This document shows, in pieces, positions 16,957 through 25,169 of a DNA stretch of 42,445 bases. Within the stretch, counting starts at the first letter, position 1, and each line of letters begins with the position of its first letter. The notes under the pieces were generated by a model. It did no database searches, was not told the origin of the DNA, and worked only from the letters and a program-made list of their open reading frames with translations. This DNA is from an uncultured Clostridia bacterium (GTDB lineage: Bacteria > Bacillota > Clostridia > TANB77 > CAG-508): contig CANRGN010000014.1 of assembly GCA_947630235.1 (NCBI GenBank), positions 1-42,445 of the forward strand, read 5' to 3'. The position numbers and the translations under genes were made by a program.

Positions 16957-16985
16957 TTGAAAAATTTTTATTCGCATTGTATAAT
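16957..16985 (+). promoter_or_regulatory. ffs promoter
   Basis: TTGAAA at 16957-16962 and TATAAT at 16980-16985, 17-bp spacer. Transcription is expected to begin about 16992-17002, matching the SRP RNA 5' end. Confidence 0.85.
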
Positions 16986-17000
16986 TTAAAAAGTAATTAG

Positions 17001-17120
17001 AAAGTTTCCTTTAAGGAAGGTATGATTCAATAAAAAGCTATGAATCTCGTCAGGTTCGGAAGAAAGCAGCGATAAGTAGTGTATTTATGTGAATTACATG
17101 CCTTCCCTAAGGGAAATTTT
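17001..17120 (+). ncRNA. ffs: Signal recognition particle RNA (short, 4.5S-like)
   Basis: The conserved helix-8 sequence GTCAGGTTCGGAAGAAAGCA at 17049-17068 holds the GGAA-type tetraloop and the asymmetric loop that bind Ffh. The ends close as a long helix: CCTTTAAGGAAGG (17008-17020) with CCTTCCCTAAGGG (17101-17113), followed by a T-tract. At about 120 nt it has the SRP S-domain only and no room for the Alu domain found in the long SRP RNAs of Bacillus and many Clostridia. Confidence 0.93.
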
Positions 17121-17141
17121 TTTTATTTTTCAAGAACTTAT

Positions 17142-17220
17142 CAAATGCAATGTAGAGCAATTATCAATCGCCAATATTTTTTAAGAATTTGCTAAAAAAT
17201 ATTTATTTTACAACTTGATA
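17142..17220. other. Nested inverted repeats of unknown role
   Basis: AATATTTTTTA (17173-17183) and TAAAAAATATT (17193-17203) form a perfect 11-bp hairpin with a 9-nt loop. They sit between TTATCAA (about 17140-17147) and TTGATAA (about 17215-17221), which also pair. There is no U-tract and no coding potential. Confidence 0.5.
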
Positions 17221-17299
17221 ATTTAATGTTAGAAGGTGATATTGTATTTATTGAAAAAATTATACAGTAACTATAGTAAAGAAAAATTATAAAAAACTA

Positions 17300-17328
17300 T
17301 TTACTTTTTTTTATTTAATTGTTATAAA
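17300..17328 (+). promoter_or_regulatory. Promoter of the psp-like operon
   Basis: TTTACT at 17300-17305 and TATAAA at 17323-17328 with a 17-bp spacer, 40 bp before the first start codon. Confidence 0.6.
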
Positions 17329-17367
17329 TAAAGTGTAAAAATACAAAAGATGTTTGGAGGTGCATAG

Positions 17368-17784
17368 ATGGCACAAGATGAAAAAGATAAAAAAACTATT
17401 CAATATAGTACATCCTCTTCTGGTAATGAATTATTGCAATGTTTTGCAGGAATATTATTATTAGGAGCTGGATTATATATATTAAGTACTAGAATTGTAG
17501 TTCATAGTAGTTGGTATATGTGGAGAATTGGTAGTTTTGATGTATCTTCTGGAGCTGTAACTATACCATTAATTATAGGAATAATATGGTGTGTTGTAGA
17601 TTCTAAATCTATTATAGCAAAAATATTAACAACACTTAGTGCGATATTCATTGTAATTAGCATTATATTAAGTGTAAGATTAAATTTTATTGGAACATCA
17701 ATGTTTTTATATGTGGTAATTTTTGGAATGATAGCAGTAGGCTCTGGCTTGATAATAAAAACTTTATTTAAAAAAAGAGATTAA
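17368..17784 (+). CDS. Small polytopic membrane protein upstream of pspA
   Basis: 138 residues behind GGAGGTG. Four hydrophobic segments are visible (about 23-42, 60-77, 85-103 and 110-131) with a basic C-terminus (KKRD), so most of the protein is in the membrane. I do not recognise a family. It is the first gene of a three-gene operon with PspA and a GIDE-domain protein, 21 bp before pspA. The context suggests a part in envelope stress, for example a membrane partner of PspA; this rests on position alone. Confidence 0.7.
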   Translation: MAQDEKDKKTIQYSTSSSGNELLQCFAGILLLGAGLYILSTRIVVHSSWYMWRIGSFDVSSGAVTIPLIIGIIWCVVDSKSIIAKILTTLSAIFIVISIILSVRLNFIGTSMFLYVVIFGMIAVGSGLIIKTLFKKRD

Positions 17785-17805
17785 AATTTAAAGGAGGAAT
17801 TTTTT

Positions 17806-18486
17806 ATGGCAATTTTTGAAAGATTAGGGGATTTAGTAAGAGCAAATATTAATGATTTAATAGATAAAGCTGAAAATCCTGAAAAAATGGTAAAACAAAT
17901 AATAATCGATATGGAGGATCAATTAAGAAAAGCTACTCAAGGATTAGGAACTGCAATGGGAAGCTTAAATCAAGTAAAGAAACAATTAGAACAAGCAAAA
18001 AGTCAATCTAATATGTGGCAACAAAAAGCTAAAACTTGTTTAGAGCAAGGAAATGAAGAATTAGCTAAAAAAGCTTTAGCAAATAAAGTAGATCAAGATA
18101 AATTAGTAGCTCAATATCAAGAAATGAGCGATTCTATGGAAGCACAAGTTAATGAGGTAAGATTACAAGTTGATACTTTAAAACAAAAAATAGAGGAAGC
18201 TAGAAGTAAACAAGCTATGCTTGTTGCAAGAAGTAGAATGGCAGATGCTAAAACAGAAATGGCAAAAACTTTGGGTAATATGGATAGTAAAAGTGCATTT
18301 GCAAAAATGGATAAAATGGAAGAAAAAGTTGAACAAAAAGAAGCTAAAGCTCAAGCTATGTCAGAAGTATCTGGAGCAGAAGATAATCAATCAGATCCTT
18401 TTGCAGAAATGGAAAAACAAAGTAGTATAGATTCAGAATTAGAAAAATTAAAACAAGAATTAAACGGAGACAATGATAATAACTAA
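17806..18486 (+). CDS. pspA: PspA/IM30 (LiaH-like) envelope-stress protein
   Basis: 226 residues, normal for the family, behind AAGGAGG. The N-terminus (MAIFERLGDLVRANINDLID) is the amphipathic membrane-binding helix of PspA/Vipp1/LiaH, followed by EDPEKM-like ENPEKMVKQIIIDMEDQL and long Lys/Glu/Gln/Ala coiled coils to about 190, then an acidic tail. Members form oligomeric, ESCRT-III-like scaffolds on the cytoplasmic face of stressed membranes. It sits between two membrane-protein genes, 25 bp before the GIDE-domain gene, which suggests membrane-damage repair as the operon's shared role. Confidence 0.93.
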   Translation: MAIFERLGDLVRANINDLIDKAENPEKMVKQIIIDMEDQLRKATQGLGTAMGSLNQVKKQLEQAKSQSNMWQQKAKTCLEQGNEELAKKALANKVDQDKLVAQYQEMSDSMEAQVNEVRLQVDTLKQKIEEARSKQAMLVARSRMADAKTEMAKTLGNMDSKSAFAKMDKMEEKVEQKEAKAQAMSEVSGAEDNQSDPFAEMEKQSSIDSELEKLKQELNGDNDNN

Positions 18487-18511
18487 ATAATATTATTTTT
18501 GGAGGATACAA

Positions 18512-19294
18512 ATGAATTTTTTAATAGGGATACTTTTGATAATAGGTGGATTAGTAGTTATATTTTATATAAGACCCCAAAAAATGAATAGCATTACAGA
18601 ATCCAAATATATGCAAACCAAAGCTATTTCTGAATTACAAGAGTCAATAAATAATATGAGTTCTTCAGGATATGGAGAGTATAGAGAATATGTTGAACTA
18701 AAAGGAACAGTTACTTCTGAAAATTCTACAAAAACTCCTTTTTCTGAAAGAAAAGTGGCTTATTGTGAGTCAAAATTGTATGAAGTTACAGAAAGAGAAG
18801 AAAGATATAGAGATAGTAATGGAAATATGCAAAATAGAATAAGAAAAGATGAAAATATTATTTCAAATGAAAAATCAAGTCAAGTTTTGTATATGAAGGA
18901 TAGTAGTTCAAATGAATCTGTTGTATTAGATATAAATGCTTCTGGATGTAAATTTGATATTCCAAAAACTTTTGACAGATTTGAACCTAAAAATAATTTA
19001 AGAAATTATGGATATTTTGATAGATATTCTTGGAATAGAATGAATGCTCAATCAATAGGATATAAAATGGTTGAATCTACAATAGAAAATAATCAAAATT
19101 TATATGTTATAGGTGAAGCTTTTAAAGTAGGAGATCAAATACATATAGGAAAACCTCAAGATGCAAAGAAGCCATTTATTGTAACTACTAAAACTGAAGA
19201 GGATTTAATAAATAGCTCTAATAAACAAGCGTTAGCTATGTTAATTGGAGGAATTGTAGTTATAGTATTAGGTTTTATAATGTTATTTAAATAA
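18512..19294 (+). CDS. GIDE (BAM)-domain membrane protein
   Basis: 260 residues behind GGAGGA. Helices at about 3-20 and 239-258 bracket a soluble middle part, the topology of bacterial relatives of the eukaryotic E3 ligase MUL1. The GIDE/BAM features are visible: YVELKGTV near 64, FSERKVAYCESKLYEV (the family's 'PFSGR-x-CVYY' region), and late NLYVIGEAFKVGDQIHIGKP and PFIVTTKTEEDL motifs. There is no RING finger, as in other bacterial versions. The molecular role in bacteria is not settled; linkage to pspA suggests sensing or modelling of the membrane under stress. Confidence 0.75.
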   Translation: MNFLIGILLIIGGLVVIFYIRPQKMNSITESKYMQTKAISELQESINNMSSSGYGEYREYVELKGTVTSENSTKTPFSERKVAYCESKLYEVTEREERYRDSNGNMQNRIRKDENIISNEKSSQVLYMKDSSSNESVVLDINASGCKFDIPKTFDRFEPKNNLRNYGYFDRYSWNRMNAQSIGYKMVESTIENNQNLYVIGEAFKVGDQIHIGKPQDAKKPFIVTTKTEEDLINSSNKQALAMLIGGIVVIVLGFIMLFK

Positions 19295-19303
19295 ATGTAA
19301 TTC

Positions 19304-19346
19304 AAATAGGAACTAAGTGATATAGTCATTTAGTTCCTATTTTTTT
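19304..19346 (+). terminator. Terminator of the psp-like operon
   Basis: AAATAGGAACTAA (19304-19316) pairs with TTAGTTCCTATTT around a 13-nt loop and is followed by T7. Confidence 0.88.
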
Positions 19347-19386
19347 CATTATGAAAGTTTTGGTTCACTTTTTCAGTGGACCTGAA

Positions 19387-19450
19387 TGTTCTATGTAGCA
19401 AGGCTTAAGAAAAATCAAATTAGCAACAATTTAAACTGTAAATTGACTTT
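19387..19450 (+). repeat. Dispersed terminator-linked repeat, copy 2 (degenerate, internal deletion)
   Basis: GTTCTATGTAGCAAGGCTTAAG matches the 5' block of the copy at 22190, and CAACAATTTAAA plus GACTTT match its later part; the middle is lost. The GACTTT end merges with the -35 box of dnaX (TTGACT, 19443-19448), so this remnant may supply part of that promoter. Confidence 0.45.
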
Positions 19451-19471
19451 TTTATAAGAATATTATATAAT
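19443..19471 (+). promoter_or_regulatory. dnaX promoter
   Basis: TTGACT at 19443-19448 and TATAAT at 19466-19471, 17-bp spacer, 43 bp before the start codon. Confidence 0.85.
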
Positions 19472-19513
19472 TGCCACTAGTGTTGAATATAGATTTTAGA
19501 AAGGAGTATATAA

Positions 19514-21175
19514 ATGGCGTATACTGCTTTATATAGAAAATTTAGACCTTTAACATTTGATGATATGGTAGGTCAAGAGCATAATACTAAAACTTTAAGA
19601 AATCAAATAATATCTGGAAGAGTAGGTCATGCTTATCTATTTAATGGAGTTAGAGGAACTGGAAAAACTACAACTGCTAAAATAATGGCAAGAGCTATTA
19701 ACTGTCTTAATCCTCAAAATGGCAATCCATGTAATGAATGTGAAATTTGCAAAGAAATTTTAGATGGTTCTTTAACAGATGTTGTAGAAATGGATGCTGC
19801 TTCTAATAATAGTGTTGACGATATTAGAATTATTAGAGAAGAAGTTAATTTTTTGCCAACAAAGGCAAAATATAGAGTATATATAATAGATGAAGTTCAT
19901 ATGTTATCATCAGGAGCTTTTAACGCTCTTTTAAAAACATTAGAAGAACCACCAGAGCATGTTAAATTCATTTTAGCTACAACAGAGCCTCAAAAGCTTC
20001 CTACTACAATACTTTCAAGGTGTCAAAGATTTGACTATAAAAGAATTTCAAATTCAGACATAATAAAAAGGTTAAAAATTATTTGTCAAGAATCTAATAT
20101 AAAAATTACAGAAGAAGCTTTGAATTTAATTGCTGTATTATCAGAAGGCGCTATGAGAGATGCAATAAGTATACTAGAAAGATGTAGCCAGGAGGAATCA
20201 GAGCAAATAGAGGTTTCTCAAGTAAAAAATTTAGTAGGTTTACCTAGTACAGAAATTATTTCAAATTTAATAGAAAATATTTTTGATAATGATGAGATAG
20301 AAGCATTAAATAATGTTCAAAAAGTTATAGATGAAGGAAAAGATTTATATAATTTTGTATGGGAAATAATAAAATATTTAAAAGATGTTTTATTATTTAA
20401 AGCAACAGGAAAATTAGATTTGTATAGTGAAGCAGAATTAAAAATGATAAAATCAATTTCAGAAAAATCTTCTAAAGATAAAATATTAAATATAATTTAT
20501 TTATTCTCAGATTTAGAAAAAGATATAAAATGGTCTTCTCAAAAATCAATAATGTTACAAGCTGGTGTAATAAAAGCTTGTGCAAAAGATTCTAATAATG
20601 GAATAGAAGATTTACAAAAAAGAATAAATGAATTAGAAAAAAAGATTGCTTCTGGAAAATTTAATATTTCATCTAATTTACAAGCTAAAAATGACATTTA
20701 TTCTGAAAATAACGAATTTACAAATAATTTTAATAAAGCTAAAAGTGAATCAATTAGTGATGATTCTAAAACAGAAAATACAACTAATAGCGAAAATTCA
20801 AATGGAGAATGTTTGGAATCTTGGAAAAGAATTGTAGATTATTTAAAGAAAAGTGGAAAAATTAGATTATTTACTTGTTTAGCAAACACTAGAGCAAAAC
20901 AAGTTGGAGATATGGTAATTGAAGTATATTTTTTAAATGGTATAACTGCTTTTAATAAAACAATTTTAGAAGATTTAACAAATAAAAAAGATTTGAATCA
21001 GGCAATAGTAAAAATAATTGGTAAAGAAATGCATGTGAAATATATAGATGCAAAAGGAGCAAATAGTGATTTTTTAAAAGAAAAATCACCAGAAACAAAA
21101 GAGAAAAAAAATTCTGATTCTACAGGATTTAATCCAATGGGAGATTTAGGAATTGATATAAATATATTTGATTAA
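19514..21175 (+). CDS. dnaX: DNA polymerase III subunits gamma/tau
   Basis: 553 residues behind AAAGGAG. It is the clamp-loader ATPase of the replisome. Walker A GVRGTGKTT is at 45-53, the zinc cysteines at Cys64, Cys73, Cys76 and Cys79, and the DEVH Walker B at 126-129, with the SRC sensor-type motif (TTILSRCQRF) following. A variable Asn/Ser-rich linker (about 380-430) precedes a C-terminal domain for polymerase or helicase contact. It heads the widely conserved dnaX-ybaB-recR operon. A run of eight A near 21105 lies too close to the stop to produce a meaningful short form, so I see no gamma/tau frameshift. Confidence 0.97.
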   Translation: MAYTALYRKFRPLTFDDMVGQEHNTKTLRNQIISGRVGHAYLFNGVRGTGKTTTAKIMARAINCLNPQNGNPCNECEICKEILDGSLTDVVEMDAASNNSVDDIRIIREEVNFLPTKAKYRVYIIDEVHMLSSGAFNALLKTLEEPPEHVKFILATTEPQKLPTTILSRCQRFDYKRISNSDIIKRLKIICQESNIKITEEALNLIAVLSEGAMRDAISILERCSQEESEQIEVSQVKNLVGLPSTEIISNLIENIFDNDEIEALNNVQKVIDEGKDLYNFVWEIIKYLKDVLLFKATGKLDLYSEAELKMIKSISEKSSKDKILNIIYLFSDLEKDIKWSSQKSIMLQAGVIKACAKDSNNGIEDLQKRINELEKKIASGKFNISSNLQAKNDIYSENNEFTNNFNKAKSESISDDSKTENTTNSENSNGECLESWKRIVDYLKKSGKIRLFTCLANTRAKQVGDMVIEVYFLNGITAFNKTILEDLTNKKDLNQAIVKIIGKEMHVKYIDAKGANSDFLKEKSPETKEKKNSDSTGFNPMGDLGIDINIFD

Positions 21176-21191
21176 TTAGGAGGATTTAAAA

Positions 21192-21536
21192 ATGTCAAAA
21201 AGAGGTGGATTCCCAGGTGGTATGGGAGGATTTGGTGGAATGAACATCAATCAATTAATGAAAGAAGCTAAAAAAATGCAAGCTGATATGATGAAATCAC
21301 AAGAGGATTTAACAGCAAAAACTTTTGAAGCTAGTGCAGGTGGAGGTGCAGTTAATGTTACTGTAACTGGAGATAAAAAAATAAAATCTCTTGTTATTAA
21401 ACCAGAAGTAGTAGACCCAGATGATGTTGAGATGTTACAAGATTTAATAATTACATGTATAAATGAAGCATTTAGAAAAGTAGATTCAGCTCAAGAAAGT
21501 GAGTTTGGAAAATATAATATACCAGGATTAATGTAA
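21192..21536 (+). CDS. ybaB: YbaB/EbfC family nucleoid-associated protein
   Basis: 114 residues behind TTAGGAGG, 16 bp after dnaX. The Gly-rich start with FGGMNINQLMKEAKKMQADM, the long helix, then ASAGGGAVNVTVTGDKKIKSLVI and the helix ending in KYNIPGLM follow the YbaB fold throughout. The family binds DNA as a tweezer-like dimer and is nearly always next to recR. Stand-alone function is modest; a role in nucleoid organisation or recombination is assumed from relatives. Confidence 0.95.
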   Translation: MSKRGGFPGGMGGFGGMNINQLMKEAKKMQADMMKSQEDLTAKTFEASAGGGAVNVTVTGDKKIKSLVIKPEVVDPDDVEMLQDLIITCINEAFRKVDSAQESEFGKYNIPGLM

Positions 21537-21555
21537 TTAAGAAAGGATTATAATA

Positions 21556-22155
21556 ATGGCATATTATTCACCATCAATAGAAAAACTAGTTGAAAGCTTT
21601 GAAAAGCTACCTAGTATAGGACACAAAACTGCTCAAAGATTAGCTTTTTATATGCTAGATTTGAGTAATGAAGAAGTAAAAGAATTTGTAGATTCAATAA
21701 TAAATGCAAAAAAGAATTTAAAATTTTGTTCAAAATGCTTTAACATTTCAGATACAGAGCCATGCAATATTTGTGGAAATCCAAAAAGAGATAGCTCTAC
21801 AATATGTGTTGTAGAAGATGTAAGAGATGTTGTTGCTATGGAGAGAACTCATGAATATAATGGAGTTTATCATGTACTTCATGGTTCTATTTCTCCAATG
21901 AATGGTATAGGACCTGATGATATAAAAATAAAAGAATTACTATCTAGATTAATGGATGGAAGTGTTAAAGAAATTATTTTAGCAACAAATCCGAGGGTAG
22001 AGGGTGAAGCTACATCAATGTATATATCAAAACTTGTAAAACCATTAGGAATAAAGGTTACTAGAATTGCTAGAGGAATTCCTATTGGAGGAGATTTAGA
22101 ATATACAGATGAAGTTACTCTTACAAAAGCATTAGAAGGTAGAAGTGAAATATAA
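21556..22155 (+). CDS. recR: Recombination mediator RecR
   Basis: 199 residues, the usual length, behind AGAAAGGA. The order is as expected: helix-hairpin-helix ([15 protein letters not shown], about 17-31), a C4 zinc finger starting at Cys58 with CSKC and CNIC pairs, and a Toprim domain ([14 protein letters not shown], then [15 protein letters not shown]) with the late [15 protein letters not shown] signature. It works with RecF/RecO to load RecA at gaps. It is the last gene of the operon, closed by a strong terminator 0-35 bp after the stop. Confidence 0.97.
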   Translation: MAYYSPSIEKLVESFEKLPSIGHKTAQRLAFYMLDLSNEEVKEFVDSIINAKKNLKFCSKCFNISDTEPCNICGNPKRDSSTICVVEDVRDVVAMERTHEYNGVYHVLHGSISPMNGIGPDDIKIKELLSRLMDGSVKEIILATNPRVEGEATSMYISKLVKPLGIKVTRIARGIPIGGDLEYTDEVTLTKALEGRSEI

Positions 22156-22190
22156 AAAATTGGTACCAAGAATTTTGGTACCAATTTTTT
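22154..22190 (+). terminator. Terminator after recR
   Basis: A perfect 16-nt palindrome arm pair around TTGGTACCAA, with a GAAT-centred loop and A6/T6 flanks. The symmetry could terminate in both directions, which suits the convergent gene beyond. Confidence 0.92.
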
Positions 22191-22332
22191 ATTCAGTAGG
22201 AAAGTTCTCTGTAGATAGGCTTAAGTAAAAGCATTGCACACAATTTTTGTCAAAATTGATGCACGAACAATTTAACATGGACTTTGCAATATATTTTTGC
22301 AGTATGACATAATAAAATGTCCATTATTGTTT
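22190..22332 (+). repeat. Dispersed terminator-linked repeat, copy 3 (full length)
   Basis: It starts TATTCAGTAGGAAAGTTCTC in the T-tract of the recR terminator and ends at GTCCATTATTGTT. Internal pairs are CAATTTT with AAAATTG, ATTGCA with TGCAAT, and ATGGAC with GTCCAT. The last differs from the copy at 33745 (GTGGAC with GTCCAC) by a matched double change. The final TTATTG supplies stop and last Gln codons of the convergent glucosyltransferase gene. Confidence 0.75.
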
Positions 22333-23464
22333 TTTTAAACTATTATATAAAATTTCACATATTTCTTTTGTTGAATTTGGCTTTGCAAGTGCTGTTGAAT
22401 TTTCTATCATAGATTTTACCATTTCTGGATTTCTGGATAACGTTTTTAATTTTCTAGCAATATTATCATCTTTTTTTATCCAAATAGCAGAACCATTATT
22501 TACAAGAAATTCAGCATTTTCTTCCTCCTGACCAGGTATTGGATTTATTATAATTATTGGTAGGTTTGATACTAAACTTTCTGTAATTGTTAAGCCTCCA
22601 GGTTTAGTTATTACAATATCACAGATATTCATTAGTTCTGGAACTTTATCAGTAAATGTTAATAATTTTATTCTATCTTGAGATTTTGTATCTTGAATGA
22701 GTCTTGAAAATTTTCTTTGCATTCTTTTATTTTTTCCTGAAATAGCAATAACTTGAATATCTTTAAATAATCTTATTAAAGCTTTTAATGTCATAAATGT
22801 AGTATCTCTTCCAAGCCCATATTCTCCACCTGCAAAGAAAAGTATAGTATGCTTATTTGAATCTAATTCAAAATCTTCAAAAGTTTTTTGTTTATCAAAT
22901 TTTTGTAAAAATCTATTAGAAACTGGAATTCCAGTAACAAATATTTTATTTTGATCTATATTTTTTTGAATCATTTCTTTTTTCATATTAGAATTAGAAA
23001 CAAAAAAATAATCAATATATTCGCTTAAATATAACCATTGATTATGAAGTTTAAAGTCTGTAAGAGTTGTAGCAATTTTGCATTTTATTTTCCCACGTCT
23101 TTTAAGTATTGCACACATTTGATTTCCAAATGGGTGTGTAGAAATTACAAGGTCTGGATTAAATTCTTGTAAAAGAGAATTTAGCTTTCTAGACATAAGT
23201 TTATTTGATGTATTTGTAATTTTGGCTAAAGGACCATCTTTAGAGTGATTATAAACAAGTTCCCACATCCAAGGTGCATTTTTTGCCATTTGTTTATATG
23301 CTCCTGTAGATACTTTATTTAAAAATTTATTTATATATTCAATACAATCCACCATTTCTAGTTCAATATCATTATAGTGTTCTTCTAGATATTGTTTTAT
23401 AGATTTAGCTGCAGATAAGTGACCGACCACCATATGATCCATAAAATATTAAAATTTTTTTCAT
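22324..23464 (-). CDS. ugtP: Diacylglycerol glucosyltransferase (UgtP/MGDG-synthase family), split by a +1 frameshift at CGG
   Basis: Read with one +1 shift, this is a 379-residue GT28-type enzyme that would add sugar from UDP-sugar to diacylglycerol, giving membrane glycolipids and possibly the lipoteichoic acid anchor. ATG at 23464-23462 has AGGAG 6 nt upstream. Frame 0 gives MKKILIFYGSYGG, then CGG (23425-23423) and a stop six codons later. Skipping the C gives the family's GGGHLSAAKSI motif and continues intact to 22324. Starting at the next Met (23442) would lose the first Rossmann strand and half the glycine loop. Later motifs are normal: NPDLVISTHPF, FFAGGEYGLGRDT, KPGGLTITESL. The C-terminal Gln and stop lie in the repeat at 22190-22332. 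Confidence 0.85.
23423..23425 (-). other. CGG +1 frameshift site in the glucosyltransferase gene
   Basis: Codon 14 counted from ATG 23464. Zero frame reads GGT CGG TCA and stops at TAA six codons on; dropping the C reads GGT GGT CAC and rebuilds the Gly-Gly-Gly-His loop. Confidence 0.8.
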
Positions 23465-23608
23465 AATATTCTCCTTAAATATTGTAATTATACCACTAAA
23501 ATATGAAATATAAAATACAAATAAATAAAAATTAATAAAAATTGCATAAATTAGAAATCTTTAGTAAAAAATAGTTTAAGAATAAAAAATAGAAAGGAAG
23601 AATAACCA

Positions 23609-24949
23609 ATGAGAAATGATAGATTAAAAATAGGAGTTATAATTTTATTATTCATTATAGTTTTAGTAACAGGTTATTATGCTTACAATTTAAGAGAAAA
23701 ATATTTAAATTCAATTACAAATAATTATAATAAATCTTTTTCTGAAGCTGTAGAGCATATAAATAATATAGAAAATTTTTTGGCCAAAACTCAAATTACT
23801 AAAACACCAGAATATTCTGCAGAAACTCTTACTGAAATATGGAATGATGCCAATTTAGCTATGATGTATTTATCAGAAATTCCATTTGATTCTGAAGGAA
23901 ATTCTAAAACAATAAAATTTTTAAATCAAGTTAGTGATTATTCATATTTATTAGCAAAAAAGAATTTATATTCTGAAGAATTAAATGATGAAGATTTTGA
24001 AAATTTGAGTAAATTATACTCTTATAGTAAAGATTTAAAAATGGTGTTAAATCAGTTATCAGAAGAATTGTATTCAGGAAGTTTAAGTTGGAATGAGCTA
24101 GATAATAATACAAAGGTTACTCTTGCTCAAGAGGTTGGAAATATAGATGTATTTTCAAATATAGATTCTACTTTTGATGAATATGAAGGGTTGATATACG
24201 ATGGAGCGTATTCAGAGCATTTAAATAGAAATGAAAAGAAGGCATTAGTAGGGAATGAGATTTCAGAAGAAGAAGCAAAAGAGAAGGTAAAATCTTATAT
24301 TTTTAGAGATATAGAAAAAATTACATCAAGAGGTTTTGTAGAAAATGTTGATATACAAGTATATACATTTGATGTAGAAATAAAAAATTCTGATGAAAAA
24401 TATTATGTTGAAATAACAAAAGTTGGTGGATTATTATATCAAATGAATAATTCAAAAGAAGTAAAAAAAGAAAAAATATCTCAAGAAGAAGCTAATAGCA
24501 AGGGAATAGATTATTTAAATAAAATTGGATATCCAAATATGAAGGAAACTTATTTTACAAAAAGAGAGAATATTTTAACAGTTAATTATGCTTATAATAA
24601 TAATGGAATAATTTGCTATCCAGATTTAATAAAAGTAAAAATATCTTTAGAAGATGGTGAAATTTTAGGAATTGAAACAAAAGGTTATTTAAACTGTCAT
24701 TTTGATAGACCAGTAGAAGCTCCTATTGTTTCAAAAGATGATGCAAAATCAAATTTAAATCCTAAATTAGAAATTTTAAGCGAGGGTGAAGCAATAATAC
24801 CAAACAACAGTGGTGGAGAAGTTTTTTGTTATGAATTTAAAGGTAAAGTGGAAGATAAAGAATTTTTAGTTTATGTTAATGCCATGACTGGTAAGGAAGA
24901 AAATATATTAATGATTTTAGAAACTCCAGGTGGAACTTTAACAATTTAA
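23609..24949 (+). CDS. ypeB: Germination protein YpeB
   Basis: 446 residues behind AGAAAGGAAG. A single N-terminal helix (about 8-25), the conserved opening (YYAYNLREKYLNSITNNYNKS), a long helical region (about 30-170) and PepSY-type domains (about 215-330 and 370-440) match YpeB throughout; length is as expected. YpeB protects and localises the spore cortex-lytic enzyme SleB in the inner-membrane region of the spore, so this gene marks the organism as a spore-former. In most Firmicutes sleB lies directly upstream; here it is absent from the window and ypeB stands alone. Confidence 0.9.
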   Translation: MRNDRLKIGVIILLFIIVLVTGYYAYNLREKYLNSITNNYNKSFSEAVEHINNIENFLAKTQITKTPEYSAETLTEIWNDANLAMMYLSEIPFDSEGNSKTIKFLNQVSDYSYLLAKKNLYSEELNDEDFENLSKLYSYSKDLKMVLNQLSEELYSGSLSWNELDNNTKVTLAQEVGNIDVFSNIDSTFDEYEGLIYDGAYSEHLNRNEKKALVGNEISEEEAKEKVKSYIFRDIEKITSRGFVENVDIQVYTFDVEIKNSDEKYYVEITKVGGLLYQMNNSKEVKKEKISQEEANSKGIDYLNKIGYPNMKETYFTKRENILTVNYAYNNNGIICYPDLIKVKISLEDGEILGIETKGYLNCHFDRPVEAPIVSKDDAKSNLNPKLEILSEGEAIIPNNSGGEVFCYEFKGKVEDKEFLVYVNAMTGKEENILMILETPGGTLTI

Positions 24950-24955
24950 ATTTAA

Positions 24956-24993
24956 TAGTGGTCTAGGAAGTTTATATACTTCCTAGATTACTA
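24956..24993 (+). terminator. Probable terminator after ypeB
   Basis: TCTAGGAAGT (24962-24971) and ACTTCCTAGA (24978-24987) pair around a 6-nt loop, with TAGT/ACTA extending the stem. The T-tract is poor, so efficiency is uncertain. Confidence 0.6.
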
Positions 24994-25169
24994 TAAAAAA
25001 GTGATGTTGGTATATATATTTGTTTTAAAATATTTTTAAAATAGTTGAATTTATTGAAAAAAAAGTATATTATATAACAGAGTTGTTGTGCGAAAAATTT
25101 AGTGTATCAACTTTTGCTAATAATTTGAATAAATTATAGTATATAAAATTTTAAGAAAAGGTGATGAGG

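Larger units (their letters stand above)
16854..17367. other. 514-bp gene-free stretch: repeat, SRP RNA, hairpin region, promoter
   Basis: It contains the palindromic repeat, the ffs promoter and RNA, an unexplained nested inverted-repeat region (17142-17220) and a promoter for the psp-like operon. I see no ORF worth calling. Confidence 0.7.

Noticed and set aside
17223..17270. 14-codon open frame between ffs and the psp-like operon
   Set aside because: Too short, poor ribosome binding site and no conservation signal available.
21098..21115. Run of eight A in dnaX as a programmed frameshift giving gamma
   Set aside because: It lies about 60 bases from the stop codon, so a shift would hardly change the product; ordinary for an AT-rich gene.
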